Made by a program: the position numbers and the translations under genes. The notes under the pieces were generated by a model. The model was not told the origin of the DNA. It saw only the letters and a list, made by a program, of their open reading frames with translations, and made no database searches. A DNA stretch of 64,000 nucleotides. Origin: JALZKA01 sp033856515. GTDB taxonomy: Bacteria; Actinomycetota; Thermoleophilia; Solirubrobacterales; 70-9. Shown here piece by piece: positions 17,460-25,561 of this stretch. Positions within the stretch are counted from its first letter, which is position 1. Each line of letters opens with the position of its first letter. Location: contig JAWVEY010000003.1 in the NCBI GenBank assembly GCA_033856515.1, positions 124,001 through 188,000 of the forward strand, given 5' to 3'.

Positions 17460-19917
17460 GGAGCGACCCCCCGATGCCCTCCAGGGAGTCGTTGATCGCG
17501 CTACGGACGGGAGCAACCTCCTCGTCGGTGAGGGTGCGCTCTTGAGCGCGGAACTCGAGGCGGAGGGCGAGGCTCTTCTTTCCCTCGCCAACCTGGTCGC
17601 CGCGGTAGAGGTCGAAGATCTCGGCGCTGCGAAGGAGCTCCCCACCCGCGCTCAGGACCGTCTCGCGAACGCGTTCGGCGGGGACGTCCTCGGGAACGAC
17701 CACGGCCAGGTCCTGAAGGAGCGCCGGATGGGTCAAAAGGTCCTCATAGACCTCGTCGCCGCTGCCTGCCGCGTCCAGAAGCGGAGCGACGTCGAACTCG
17801 AAAGCGACGCCGGAGGGCAGGTCCCACTCGGCGGCGACCGCCGGGTGAAGCTCGCCGAGCCACCCCGCATGGACGCCGCCGAACGACACCGACGCCGCTC
17901 GCGCCGGGTGAAGGAACGGCTCGGATCCAGGAGCGAACTTCGGGTCGGCACCGACGCCGCGGGCGAGGACTTCGATCACGCCCTTGAGGACGAAGAAGTC
18001 CTCGGCCGGAGCGTCGCCCCGCCATGCGGGCGGGCTCAGCGGCCCGACGGTGATGGCCGCCAGCCGGTGGGGCTCGCGGTCAGGCGCGGGCATGTCGCCT
18101 GGGAATGCTCCAGCCTCGGTGAGGCCGCCGGCGGGCGGCGGCTCGGCGAAGTAGGCGCGGCCCGACTCGAAAAGGTCCGCCCGATCCATGCCGTGTGCCA
18201 GGTTCCTGCGCGCGGCGTCGAGGAGTCCGCTGAGAAGCGTGGTGCGCATCACCGAGAGGCCCTCGGAGAGCGGGTTCGAGACCCGCACGGCAGTGCGACG
18301 CACGTCGTCGGCACCAAGGCGCAGCAGGTCGAAGACCGCGGGCGCGATGAGGCCCCAGGAGATCGCCTGGTCGAAGCCCATGTCCCGCAGCGAATCCTCG
18401 AGCCGGCGGCGAAGCGTTTGGCCGCGCGTGAGCCCACCGCGCTGGCCGTGAGCCGGCAGCGTCCTGGGCAGTTGATCGATGCCGTGGAGGCGCGCGACCT
18501 CCTCGATCAGGTCAATCTCGCGCGTGACGTCGTAGTGGCGCTCGGGCGTGATCTCGGCGCGCAGGTCGTCGCCTTCACGCTCGACCCCAAAGCCCAATCG
18601 CGTCAGGTTCTCCTGCGCCTCGGCCGTGTCGATCGGGATGCCCAGGATCGCCTCGATGCGCTCCGAGCGAAGCGAGATCACGTGAGGCGCGGGAGGCTCC
18701 GTCGCCTCGTCAATCGTGCCGGGGACAAGGCTTGCGCCCGAGTTCTCACAGATGAGCCTGGATGCCACCCGCTGAGCCCGCATCCCCAGTTCGGGATGAA
18801 GCTGCTTCTCGAACCGCGTGGACGCCTCGGAGCGAAGGCCCAGCTCGTTCGAGGTCCGCAGGATGTTCGGGCCGTTCCAGGTCGCCGCCTCGAGCAGGAC
18901 CCGGGTCGTGGAGCCGGATACTTCGGAGTCGCGGCCACCCATCACGCCGGCGATGCCTCCCGACGGACCGGCCTCGTCGCAGATCAGGACCATCTCCGGG
19001 TCGAGGACCCGCTCATTGCCGTCGAGGGTGGTGATCTTCTCGCCGTCCGCGGCCGCGCGGACGACCAGGATGCCGCCCGCGACCTGGTCGAGGTCGTACG
19101 AGTGAAGCGGCTGCCCGGTAAGGAGCATCACGTAGTTCGTGATGTCGACGATGTTCGAGATCGGGCGCTGCCCGGCGGCGATCAGACGGGCGCGGAGCCA
19201 GAGCGGAGACTGCCCCATCTGGACGCCCTCGAACGCCCTTGCGGTGAAACGCGGGCAGAGCTCCGGCACCTCCACGGTGATCTTTGCCAGATCCTTGACG
19301 GAGCCCGAGCCTGTCGCCGGGTAGTCCTCAGCCCACGGAGGCGGAGCCAGGTCGGCGCCCGTGATCGCGTGGACCTCACGGGCGACCCCGTAGAGGCCGA
19401 GGCAGTCCGAGCGGTTCGGGTTGAGGTCGAGCTCGAGGACCTCCTCGGCGATCGGCAGGACCTCCGCGAGCGATGTCCCCGGCGCAGGCGCTCCGTCGCC
19501 CGTCGCGAGGACCATGATCCCGTCGTGGTCGGAGCCGAGCTGCAGCTCGTCCTCGGCCAGGATCATCCCGGCCGACTCGATCCCGCGAAGCTTCGCCTTG
19601 CCCAGCTTCTGGCCGCCGGGCATGACTGCGCCGGGAAGCGCCACCGCAACGGTCTGGCCCGTGGCGACGTTGGGCGCGCCGCAGACGATCGTCCGCTCCC
19701 CCTCGCCGTCGTTGACCACGCAGACGCTCAGGCGGTCGGCGTTCGGGTGCTGCTCGGCCGAGACGACATAACCGACGACGAAACCGTCAGACGATGGCGG
19801 GCCGACGGTGGAGACCCGCTCGACCTCGACCGCGCGCATCGACAGGAGATCGGCGATTTCCTCGGCCGGTATGCCAGGGTCGCAGTATTCCCGAAGCCAT
19901 GACATCGGGACTTTCAT
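17452..19917 (-). CDS. pheT: Phenylalanyl-tRNA synthetase beta subunit
   Basis: 821 residues, the normal length. Domain order: N-terminal MKVPMSWLREYCDPGIPAEEIADLL; an EMAP/OB tRNA-binding domain near 40-155 (VSAEQHPNADRLSVCVVNDG); B3/B4 editing region near 200-390 (ITNYVMLLTGQPLHSYDLD); B5 near 400-475; the catalytic-like core; and the C-terminal anticodon-binding ferredoxin-like (FDX-ACB) domain near 725-821 ending in DEEVAPVRSAINDSLEGIGGSLRG. Together with PheS it charges tRNA-Phe. It overlaps pheS by 4 bases and argC by 8. Confidence 0.97.
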   Translation of the reverse strand: MKVPMSWLREYCDPGIPAEEIADLLSMRAVEVERVSTVGPPSSDGFVVGYVVSAEQHPNADRLSVCVVNDGEGERTIVCGAPNVATGQTVAVALPGAVMPGGQKLGKAKLRGIESAGMILAEDELQLGSDHDGIMVLATGDGAPAPGTSLAEVLPIAEEVLELDLNPNRSDCLGLYGVAREVHAITGADLAPPPWAEDYPATGSGSVKDLAKITVEVPELCPRFTARAFEGVQMGQSPLWLRARLIAAGQRPISNIVDITNYVMLLTGQPLHSYDLDQVAGGILVVRAAADGEKITTLDGNERVLDPEMVLICDEAGPSGGIAGVMGGRDSEVSGSTTRVLLEAATWNGPNILRTSNELGLRSEASTRFEKQLHPELGMRAQRVASRLICENSGASLVPGTIDEATEPPAPHVISLRSERIEAILGIPIDTAEAQENLTRLGFGVEREGDDLRAEITPERHYDVTREIDLIEEVARLHGIDQLPRTLPAHGQRGGLTRGQTLRRRLEDSLRDMGFDQAISWGLIAPAVFDLLRLGADDVRRTAVRVSNPLSEGLSVMRTTLLSGLLDAARRNLAHGMDRADLFESGRAYFAEPPPAGGLTEAGAFPGDMPAPDREPHRLAAITVGPLSPPAWRGDAPAEDFFVLKGVIEVLARGVGADPKFAPGSEPFLHPARAASVSFGGVHAGWLGELHPAVAAEWDLPSGVAFEFDVAPLLDAAGSGDEVYEDLLTHPALLQDLAVVVPEDVPAERVRETVLSAGGELLRSAEIFDLYRGDQVGEGKKSLALRLEFRAQERTLTDEEVAPVRSAINDSLEGIGGSLRG

Positions 19918-21035
19918 GCGAACTGCCCCAGGAATCTGGCGTCGTTCTCGTAGAACATGCGCAGGTCGGGGATGCCGTGCTTGAGGAAGGCGATCCGCTC
20001 GATCCCCATGCCGAACGCGAAACCCTGGACGCGCTCCGGGTCGTAGCCGTGCTCGGCGACGAAACCGAAGACGTTCGGGTCGACCATGCCGGCGCCCAGG
20101 ATCTCGATCCAGCCGGTGCCCTTGCAGACGCCGTCGCGCTCGCCGCTCTCGAGAGTGCCGGAGCCGCCGCAGCGAAAACAGGAGACGTCAACCTGCACGC
20201 TCGGCTCGGTGAAGGGAAAGAAATCGGGCTTCAGGCGGGTCTCGCGCTCGTCGCCGAACAGCGCCCGAGCCACCTCCTGGAGGGTGCCGGCGAGGTCGGC
20301 GAGCGTGATGTCCTCGGCGACAGCGAGCCCCTCGACCTGCGAGAACATGGGCAGGTGCGTCGCGTCCATGGTGTCCCGTCGATAGACGGTCCCGGGGACG
20401 ATCACGAAGAGGGGTGGCTCGTTCGCCTCCATCGCGCGCACCTGGTTCGGCGACGTGTGAGTGCGAAGGAGGACGTCGCGCGGCCCAGGCGGCAGGCCGT
20501 CCCTGCCGACGACGCCTTCCGCGAGCGAGGCGGGGTCGACGTAAAAGGTGTCCTGCACCATCCGCGCGGGATGGCCGGGCGGATGGTTGAGCGCGGTGAA
20601 GTTGTAGAAGTCGTGCTCGACCTCGGGGCCGTCCATGACGCGATAGCCCAGCGCGACGAAGATGTCCTCGATCTCGCGCCGCGTGCGGGTGATCGGGTGC
20701 AGGTGGCCGACACGGACCGGAGGCGTGCCGGGCAGGGTCACATCGATCGCATCGGCCGCGAGACGGACATCCAGCTCGCCGGCCTCAAGCGCCGCGCGCC
20801 GGGACTCGAGCGCCTCCTCCAGCTCCTTGCGCGCGCTGTTGGCGCCCGCGCCCACGGGTCCCTTCTCCTCCGCAGGCAAATCGCCGATCCCACGCAGGAT
20901 CGAGGTCAGCTCGGACTTGCGGCCCAGGAAGCCGACGCGGAGCTCCTCGAGCGCGGCGGAATCGGGCGCCGCGGCGATCGCGGCGGCCCCCTCGGCCCGT
21001 AGCTCTTCGATTCGATCGACTGCGCTCATGGTCAT
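19914..21035 (-). CDS. pheS: Phenylalanyl-tRNA synthetase alpha subunit
   Basis: 373 residues. N-terminal coiled coil (residues 5-85), then the class II catalytic core: HPITRTRREIEDIF with HPxxR (motif 1), motif 2 around FRCGGSGTLE, and motif 3 GFAFGMGIERIAFLKHGIPDLR. Two in-frame ATGs (21035, 21029) follow straight after the trmH-like stop (TAA at 21036-21038). The Cys pair in CFRCGGSGTLESGERDGVCKGTGWIE looks like the usual variable loop. Forms the alpha2beta2 enzyme with PheT. Confidence 0.97.
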   Translation of the reverse strand: MTMSAVDRIEELRAEGAAAIAAAPDSAALEELRVGFLGRKSELTSILRGIGDLPAEEKGPVGAGANSARKELEEALESRRAALEAGELDVRLAADAIDVTLPGTPPVRVGHLHPITRTRREIEDIFVALGYRVMDGPEVEHDFYNFTALNHPPGHPARMVQDTFYVDPASLAEGVVGRDGLPPGPRDVLLRTHTSPNQVRAMEANEPPLFVIVPGTVYRRDTMDATHLPMFSQVEGLAVAEDITLADLAGTLQEVARALFGDERETRLKPDFFPFTEPSVQVDVSCFRCGGSGTLESGERDGVCKGTGWIEILGAGMVDPNVFGFVAEHGYDPERVQGFAFGMGIERIAFLKHGIPDLRMFYENDARFLGQFA

Positions 21036-21794
21036 TTATTCGCCGACTCTCGACCCTATCCGGCTCAAAGCGATCGCCGCCGCGGCCGCGACGCCCAGGG
21101 ACTCGACGGCGTCGGGGCGCATCGGGATCGTCCACGTTGCGTCGGTCGCGTCGATGATGGTTTGCGGCAGGCCGTCGCGCTCGGCGCCGAGGCAGAGCGT
21201 CCGCGCATCCGTTGCGAGCTGCGAAGCGCCTCCGTGGGCAACTAGGGAGACGCGAGGAGCCGGGGTCTCCGTGATGTCGCAGCGGCTGATGTGGACGGAG
21301 AAGATTGCGCCCATTGAGGCCCGGACCGCCTTGGGGCCGTAGGGATCGGCGCATTCGGGCCCCAGCGCGACCCAGGCGTCGGCGAGCGCCCCCGCGCTGC
21401 GCACGATGCTTCCCACGTTCCCGGGGTCCCCAACGCCATGGAGGTACACGCAAACCGCCCCCTCCCCGGGCAAACGTCCGTCAGTACGTCCTATCGGACG
21501 TAGTCCCGGACGTTTGCCCTCTTCGGGGGGGCTTGGGAGGGGCCATATGGCGATTGCGCGGCTGCCCGAGCCCAGGGTTGAGGCCGCGTCGAGGAGCTCG
21601 CGCTCCACTTCGAGACCGCCCAGGCCCTCGCCTTCGCGGGTTAGGAGGACGGTGGGCTCTCGACCTGCCGAGCGACCTGCTTTCAGCAGGTCTTCGCCTT
21701 CGGTTACGAAGAGGCCCTCCCGCTCGCGGTGTTTGCGGTCGGCCAGCTTTCGCACCAGCTTCAGCTTTTCGTTGTCTTTGCTCGTGATCGTCAT
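21036..21794 (-). CDS. TrmH/SpoU-family RNA 2'-O-methyltransferase with a palindrome-encoded insert
   Basis: 252 residues. N-terminal substrate-binding domain (SKDNEKLKLVRKLADRKHREREG..FVTEGEDLL), then the SPOUT knot with motif 1 DPGNVGSIVRSAGA, motif 2 LGAERDGLP and motif 3 IPMRPDAVESLGVAAAAAI. These enzymes methylate ribose in tRNA or 23S rRNA; the target is unknown. Residues about 84-115 (PLPSPPEEGKRPG..IGRTDGRLPGEGAV) do not fit the family linker: their DNA is the nested palindrome at 21458-21543, an apparent in-frame insertion at the domain boundary. The gene follows a terminator by about 24 bp and is directly followed by pheS. Confidence 0.85.
   Translation of the reverse strand: MTITSKDNEKLKLVRKLADRKHREREGLFVTEGEDLLKAGRSAGREPTVLLTREGEGLGGLEVERELLDAASTLGSGSRAIAIWPLPSPPEEGKRPGLRPIGRTDGRLPGEGAVCVYLHGVGDPGNVGSIVRSAGALADAWVALGPECADPYGPKAVRASMGAIFSVHISRCDITETPAPRVSLVAHGGASQLATDARTLCLGAERDGLPQTIIDATDATWTIPMRPDAVESLGVAAAAAIALSRIGSRVGE
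21458..21543. repeat. Triple-nested palindromic element inserted in frame in the trmH-like gene
   Basis: Three concentric inverted repeats are visible. Outer: CCCCTCCC (21459-21466) with GGGAGGGG (21535-21542). Middle: GGGCAAACGTCCG (21468-21480) with CGGACGTTTGCCC (21507-21519), 13/13 matches. Inner: TACGTCC (21485-21491) with GGACGTA (21496-21502). Total about 85 bp. The reading frame stays open through it, adding about 30 residues between the two domains of the methyltransferase. The design resembles REP/MITE-like palindromes and the in-frame Rickettsia palindromic elements; no second copy is seen in this window. Confidence 0.75.
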
Positions 21795-21817
21795 TCGTGT
21801 TCTCTCGTTATCCCAAC

Positions 21818-21841
21818 AAAAAGGGCGCCTCTTGGGCGCCC
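21818..21841 (-). terminator. Intrinsic terminator after rplT
   Basis: Read on the minus strand: GGGCGCC, a 5-base loop, GGCGCCC, then TTTTT and TGTT. Stem arms are 21835-21841 and 21823-21829; the T-run is 21822-21818. It lies 33 bp after the rplT stop and 24 bp before the trmH-like start, so the trmH-pheST-arg operon either reads through or starts from a promoter very close by. Confidence 0.85.
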
Positions 21842-21873
21842 GGGTGGATCCTGGTCGGCGGTCGAGGGTTCGC

Positions 21874-22233
21874 TCAGGCCGCCGCGGCCTCCCGGGCTAG
21901 CTCGGTAAAACGTCGAAATGCCTCGGGGTCGCGCACGGCGAGGTCGGCGAGCATCTTGCGGTTGACCTCGACCTCGGCCAGCTTCAGACCGTGCATCAGC
22001 TCGGAGTAGCTCATGCCCTCCTGGCGCGCGGCGGCGTTGATCCGGACGATCCAAAGCCGACGGAAGTCGCGCTTGCGCCGGCGGCGGTCGCGGAACGCGT
22101 AGTTCCCCGAGCGCATGACCTGCTCGTTCGCGAAGCGGTAGCTGGAGTGCTTGCGGCCGTAGTAGCCCTTCGCCTGGTCGAGCGTCTTCTTCTTGCGCCG
22201 CTTGCGTGCGACCGCGTTCGTTGCGCGGGGCAT
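21874..22233 (-). CDS. rplT: 50S ribosomal protein L20
   Basis: 119 residues, full length. Starts MPRATNAVARKRRKKKTLDQAKGY with the basic N-terminal extension that binds 23S rRNA, then RDRRRRKRDFRRLWIVRINAA and the conserved GMSYSELMHGLK. Early-assembly 50S protein, and in several bacteria the translational repressor of rpmI-rplT. Starts 4 bp after rpmI and is followed by a strong terminator. Confidence 0.98.
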   Translation of the reverse strand: MPRATNAVARKRRKKKTLDQAKGYYGRKHSSYRFANEQVMRSGNYAFRDRRRRKRDFRRLWIVRINAAARQEGMSYSELMHGLKLAEVEVNRKMLADLAVRDPEAFRRFTELAREAAAA

Positions 22234-22237
22234 GGCG

Positions 22238-22438
22238 CTACTTCCTCTTCGCCAGCAGGCGGTTTACGCGCTCTTTGTCGGCCGGAGCGACCTCGGTGGG
22301 CTTGGCCATGCGGCGCTTTCGCTTCGGCGACTTCTTCTCCAGGATGTGGCTGGAGTACGCGCGCCGGCCGCGGAGCTTGCCGCTGGCGGTTTTGCGAAAG
22401 CGCTTCTTGGCGCCCGAGTGGGTCTTCATCTTCGGCAT
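22238..22438 (-). CDS. rpmI: 50S ribosomal protein L35
   Basis: 66 residues: MPKMKTHSGAKKRFRKTASGK, then RRAYSSHILEKKSPKRKRR and a short C-terminal helix, all typical of L35. Lies in the conserved infC-rpmI-rplT order, but here infC is 4.3 kb upstream, separated by two aminotransferases and three lipoproteins. A 91-bp gap separates it from the nearest lipoprotein gene, enough for its own promoter or leader. Confidence 0.98.
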   Translation of the reverse strand: MPKMKTHSGAKKRFRKTASGKLRGRRAYSSHILEKKSPKRKRRMAKPTEVAPADKERVNRLLAKRK

Positions 22439-22529
22439 GGCGAACGGACTATTGAAGCAGGTGGCACGCCCGAGCTAAGACTGCCCGGCTCGGCGTCGCG
22501 GCTCCCATCGCCCGAATATCGCTTTGGCC

Positions 22530-23114
22530 CTACGGGTCGTTCCCCTTCAAGAGGAGCGACGTCGTCGATTCACCCGTGCAGGTGATTGCGTCGTCCGTCG
22601 AACCCGGGTCCTCGGGGACTCCGTCGCCGTCGTCCACCCACTCGCCGGTGAGGATCAGGCCTGCGAATCCTCCCCCTTGGTTCGGGGAATCCCGCTTGGC
22701 CTTGAGCTTGGCCACGACGAGCTTCGTCTCCTTGTCCGAGGGCACGACATCTTCTGTTCGCCAGACCGCCAACCCGGGCGGGCCTCTGCGGACCGCCGGG
22801 GCGAAGGTCTGGCAGTTTTCGTCGAGGAGATCGCCGATCGAGTTGTCCGCTATCAGCTTCTCCTTGAGGCCGGCCACGTTCTCGGCGTCGAAAGTCGGGG
22901 CCTTGGGCGTAAACCCGCTGCCCTTGCCGACCATGCCCATGAAGAAGTAGGTGTCGTCGTCGGCGCCGGACGGCTGCAGCCCGATCGTCGCCGTGGAGTT
23001 CTTGCCCTTGGGAACGACGTCCTGGCTCCAGTTGAGCTCGCGCAGGAAGTAACAGCCGCTCAAGAGCTGCGTGGCGACGAGCGCGATCACAACGGCCGAA
23101 ATCTTCTTGCCCAT
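22530..23114 (-). CDS. Lipoprotein, tandem family member 1
   Basis: 194 residues with a lipoprotein signal: MGKKISAVVIALVATQLLSGC (lipid-modified Cys near 21). The mature part begins YFLRELNWSQDVVPKGKNST, has a central FFMGMVGKG and FDAENVAG block, a lone Cys (ENCQTF), and ends WVDDGDGVPEDPGSTDD followed by CTG. The DDGDG loop resembles single EF-hand/TSP3-type Ca-binding loops. No known domain is recognised. Clearly homologous to the next two upstream genes (193 and 190 aa). Confidence 0.82.
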   Translation of the reverse strand: MGKKISAVVIALVATQLLSGCYFLRELNWSQDVVPKGKNSTATIGLQPSGADDDTYFFMGMVGKGSGFTPKAPTFDAENVAGLKEKLIADNSIGDLLDENCQTFAPAVRRGPPGLAVWRTEDVVPSDKETKLVVAKLKAKRDSPNQGGGFAGLILTGEWVDDGDGVPEDPGSTDDAITCTGESTTSLLLKGNDP

Positions 23115-23134
23115 TTGTCTACTCCTCGTTCTGA

Positions 23135-23716
23135 TTACTTGACCTGGAACGCGCTGGTGGTGAACCCGGTGCAGTTGATCGCGTCGTCATCGTTGCCCTC
23201 GGGGATCCCGTCGCCGTCGTCGTCCCAGTAGCCGACGTAGACGACACCAACCACCCCGGTCCCCGGGGGCGTGCCCTCTGCGACCTTGGCCTTGAAGGTC
23301 GCAGTGACGAACTTGTTGTTTGCCGAGGCGATCTCGTTGACCGTCTTGTACGCGCGACTCGGCGCTTGCGGACCCTGGCGGGGCGAATCAGGCACGATCG
23401 ACGCGTCGCACCCCTGGCCGCTGTCCACGGCGACCTGGCCCAGCACCGCGTCCTCGACGAGCGACTTTTGCGGCCCCAGCTTCTCCTTGGCGTCGAACAC
23501 CGGCTTGCGAATCGATACGTCGTCGCCCTCGAGCCGAGGCAGGATGAAGAAGTGGGAGGGGTCGGCGTCGCCGCCAATCAGCTTCGCTTCGAAGGTTGTC
23601 GCCTTGCCCGCCTTGACTCTGTCCTTGGTCCAGTTGGACTCTCGGAGGAAGAAGCAGCCGCTGAGGAGTTGCGCCGCTACCAGCGCGATCACCACTGCCG
23701 AAAGCCTCTTCCCCAT
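23135..23716 (-). CDS. Lipoprotein, tandem family member 2
   Basis: 193 residues from the ATG at 23716; the frame continues to 23914 but the upstream part is antisense-like and lacks the signal peptide. Signal MGKRLSAVVIALVAAQLLSGC is almost identical to member 1, then FFLRESNWTKDRVKAGKATT. Central FFILPRLEGDD and VFDAKEKLG, a Cys in GQGCDAS, an ATFKAKVAEG strand, and WDDDGDGIPEGNDDDAINCTG near the end. Only 20 bp separate it from member 1, so they are cotranscribed. Function unknown; probably anchored on the outer face of the membrane. Confidence 0.82.
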   Translation of the reverse strand: MGKRLSAVVIALVAAQLLSGCFFLRESNWTKDRVKAGKATTFEAKLIGGDADPSHFFILPRLEGDDVSIRKPVFDAKEKLGPQKSLVEDAVLGQVAVDSGQGCDASIVPDSPRQGPQAPSRAYKTVNEIASANNKFVTATFKAKVAEGTPPGTGVVGVVYVGYWDDDGDGIPEGNDDDAINCTGFTTSAFQVK

Positions 23717-23759
23717 CTTCTTCCGCCCTGTCGTTCCTATGACCCTTGCGGATTGCCGC

Positions 23760-24332
23760 TCATGGGCCGGAAACGTCGAAGCCCTTCGTAGAGACAACGG
23801 TCGAGGCCACCCCACTGCACTCGTAGGTGTCGCCACTCGCGCTCGGATCCTCGGCGAGGCCGTCCCCGTCGTCGAACCACTGCCCGGAGGAGACGAAACC
23901 GCCAAGTCCACCACCCGCGCCGTCCATCTTGACCTTGAACGTTGCCTGGAATAGCTTGTCCACGGGACTGGTCTTCACCGGAGTCTCTGTCCGATAGGTG
24001 GAGCCGCCGCTTACCGGCCCACACTCGGTGTCTGCAAAGTCTCCGACATCGTCGTCGCTGACCATTTTGCCCTTGGCGTTCAGCACGTTGCCGGGATCGA
24101 ACTTGAAGCTCTTCGGTGTTACTCCGTCGCCGTCTCCGATGATGCCGATGTAGAAGTAGGCCTTGTTCGGCTCCCCATTCTGACCCGTTAGACCTTTCAG
24201 ATCAATGATGCCTTTTGTGGTGTCGCCGGCCTTCGGCTGCGCGTTTGTCCAGTGAAAGCCCGTCTGAGCGATGCATCCACTAAGTCCCATGCCCACCGCG
24301 ATAGCGCTAGCCGCGAACGCAAACTTCTTCAT
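23760..24332 (-). CDS. Lipoprotein, tandem family member 3
   Basis: 190 residues from the ATG at 24332. Signal MKKFAFAASAIAVGMGLSGC, then IAQTGFHWTNAQPKAGDTTKG, the divergent counterpart of the W-x-K-G segment in members 1 and 2. Central FYIGIIGDGDG and FKFDPGNVLN, a Cys in DTECGP, an ATFKVKMDGAGG strand, and WFDDGDGLAEDPSASGD followed by CSG. It is the most divergent copy and first in transcription order. Shared pattern across the three: lipobox, W..K.G, F.FD, single Cys, TFK.K, DDGDG, C.G. Confidence 0.82.
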   Translation of the reverse strand: MKKFAFAASAIAVGMGLSGCIAQTGFHWTNAQPKAGDTTKGIIDLKGLTGQNGEPNKAYFYIGIIGDGDGVTPKSFKFDPGNVLNAKGKMVSDDDVGDFADTECGPVSGGSTYRTETPVKTSPVDKLFQATFKVKMDGAGGGLGGFVSSGQWFDDGDGLAEDPSASGDTYECSGVASTVVSTKGFDVSGP

Positions 24333-24415
24333 CCTTGCCTTCTCCCTGGTTCGATTACCTTGCATCCGGCACCCTAGCGCTCCGCGAAGACGGCAGGTAG
24401 AGAAGCTCGCCGCAC

Positions 24416-25561
24416 TTAGGTGCATGCGAGGGCGGATGTAAGCGCGTCCACGACGATCTCGATTTTCGCGTCGTCCAGGGTGGGTGAGAGCGGCAGCGCG
24501 AAGTGGCGGTCGGCGATCTCCTCGGCGACCGGGCGCTCGTCCTCCGGTCGCTTCGGCTCGTAGACGGACAGCTGCGTCAGCGAGGGATAGAAGGTGGTCT
24601 GTACGCGCTGAGCGTGCATCGACTCCCGAACCGCATCGCGGGTCTCGCGGTCGGCGACGAGAACCGGGAAGGCGAAGTGGCCGCTCAGCTCGACCCACTC
24701 ATCGGGGAACGGGACCTCGATGCCGTCGATCGCGGCAAGGTGCTCGCGGTACGCATTCGCGACGCGGCGGAGTTCCCCCAATTCGTCATCCAAGCGGGCG
24801 AGGCGTGCCATCGCAAGCGTCGCCCGCGGCTCGTCGATGCGGAAGTTGAAGCCGAGGCGCGTCACGTCATATGTCTCGGCGTGGCCGCGGTGGCGGTCCC
24901 ATGTGACCGAGGTCATCGCGTGGGAACGGAGCTTGCGAAGCTCGGCGGCGAACTCCTCGGAGTCGGTGACCATGATTCCGCCCTCGCCCACGCCGAGCTG
25001 CGTCTTCGAGAAGAACGAGAAGCAGCCGCAGATGCCGGCGGTCCCGGCGCGCGAGCCGTCGCGCAGCTTGCCGCCGTCGGATTCGGCGCAGTCCTCGATC
25101 AGGGCGATGCCGCGCTCGTCCGCGATCGCCCGGAGCGCGTCGATGTCGGCGGGGTAGCCGAACATGTGGACCGCGATGATCGCCTTCGTCCGCTCGGTGA
25201 CGAGGCTCTCGACGTGGGCGGGATCCATCAGCGGCTCCGCCGGGGAGACGCAGTCCGCGAGAACGGTCTCACCGCCCGCAATCCGGCCCGCGTGCGCGTC
25301 GGCGACGAAGGAAAGCGCCGGCGCGATGACTTCATCGCCCGGCCCGACCTCGGCCGCGAGGCACGCCATGTGGAGGGCAGCGGTGGCGCTCGACACGGCG
25401 ACCGCGTGCGCAGAGCCCGTGTAGTCGCAGAACGCCTTCTCGAGCTCGAGCGTCTTCGGCCCCATCGTGAGCCAGCCGGAGCGAAGCGTGTCAAGGACGG
25501 CTTCGACGTCCGACTCGGGCAAGGAGATCTCGGTGAGGGTGACCTTCCAGGGCTCGCTCAT
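24416..25561 (-). CDS. DegT/DnrJ/EryC1-family sugar aminotransferase (second of pair)
   Basis: 381 residues. PLP fold type I enzyme of the family that aminates NDP-keto-sugars. Landmarks: LRSGWLTMGPKTLELEKAF, VSSATAALHMACLAAEVGPGDEVI, HMFGYPADIDAL, IEDCAESDGG, and SFFSKTQLGVGEGGIMVTD with Lys186 as the Schiff-base lysine. C-terminal FYPSLTQLSVY is the usual substrate loop. The start ATG overlaps the stop of the first aminotransferase (ATGA). Probably makes an amino sugar for the polysaccharide genes at the window start, though it lies 18 kb away. Confidence 0.88.
   Translation of the reverse strand: MSEPWKVTLTEISLPESDVEAVLDTLRSGWLTMGPKTLELEKAFCDYTGSAHAVAVSSATAALHMACLAAEVGPGDEVIAPALSFVADAHAGRIAGGETVLADCVSPAEPLMDPAHVESLVTERTKAIIAVHMFGYPADIDALRAIADERGIALIEDCAESDGGKLRDGSRAGTAGICGCFSFFSKTQLGVGEGGIMVTDSEEFAAELRKLRSHAMTSVTWDRHRGHAETYDVTRLGFNFRIDEPRATLAMARLARLDDELGELRRVANAYREHLAAIDGIEVPFPDEWVELSGHFAFPVLVADRETRDAVRESMHAQRVQTTFYPSLTQLSVYEPKRPEDERPVAEEIADRHFALPLSPTLDDAKIEIVVDALTSALACT

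Noticed and set aside
17341..19902. 853-residue plus-strand ORF antisense to pheT
   Set aside because: Full-length PheT with all its domains lies on the minus strand; the antisense frame stays open because of GC-skewed codon use and has no domain or signal.
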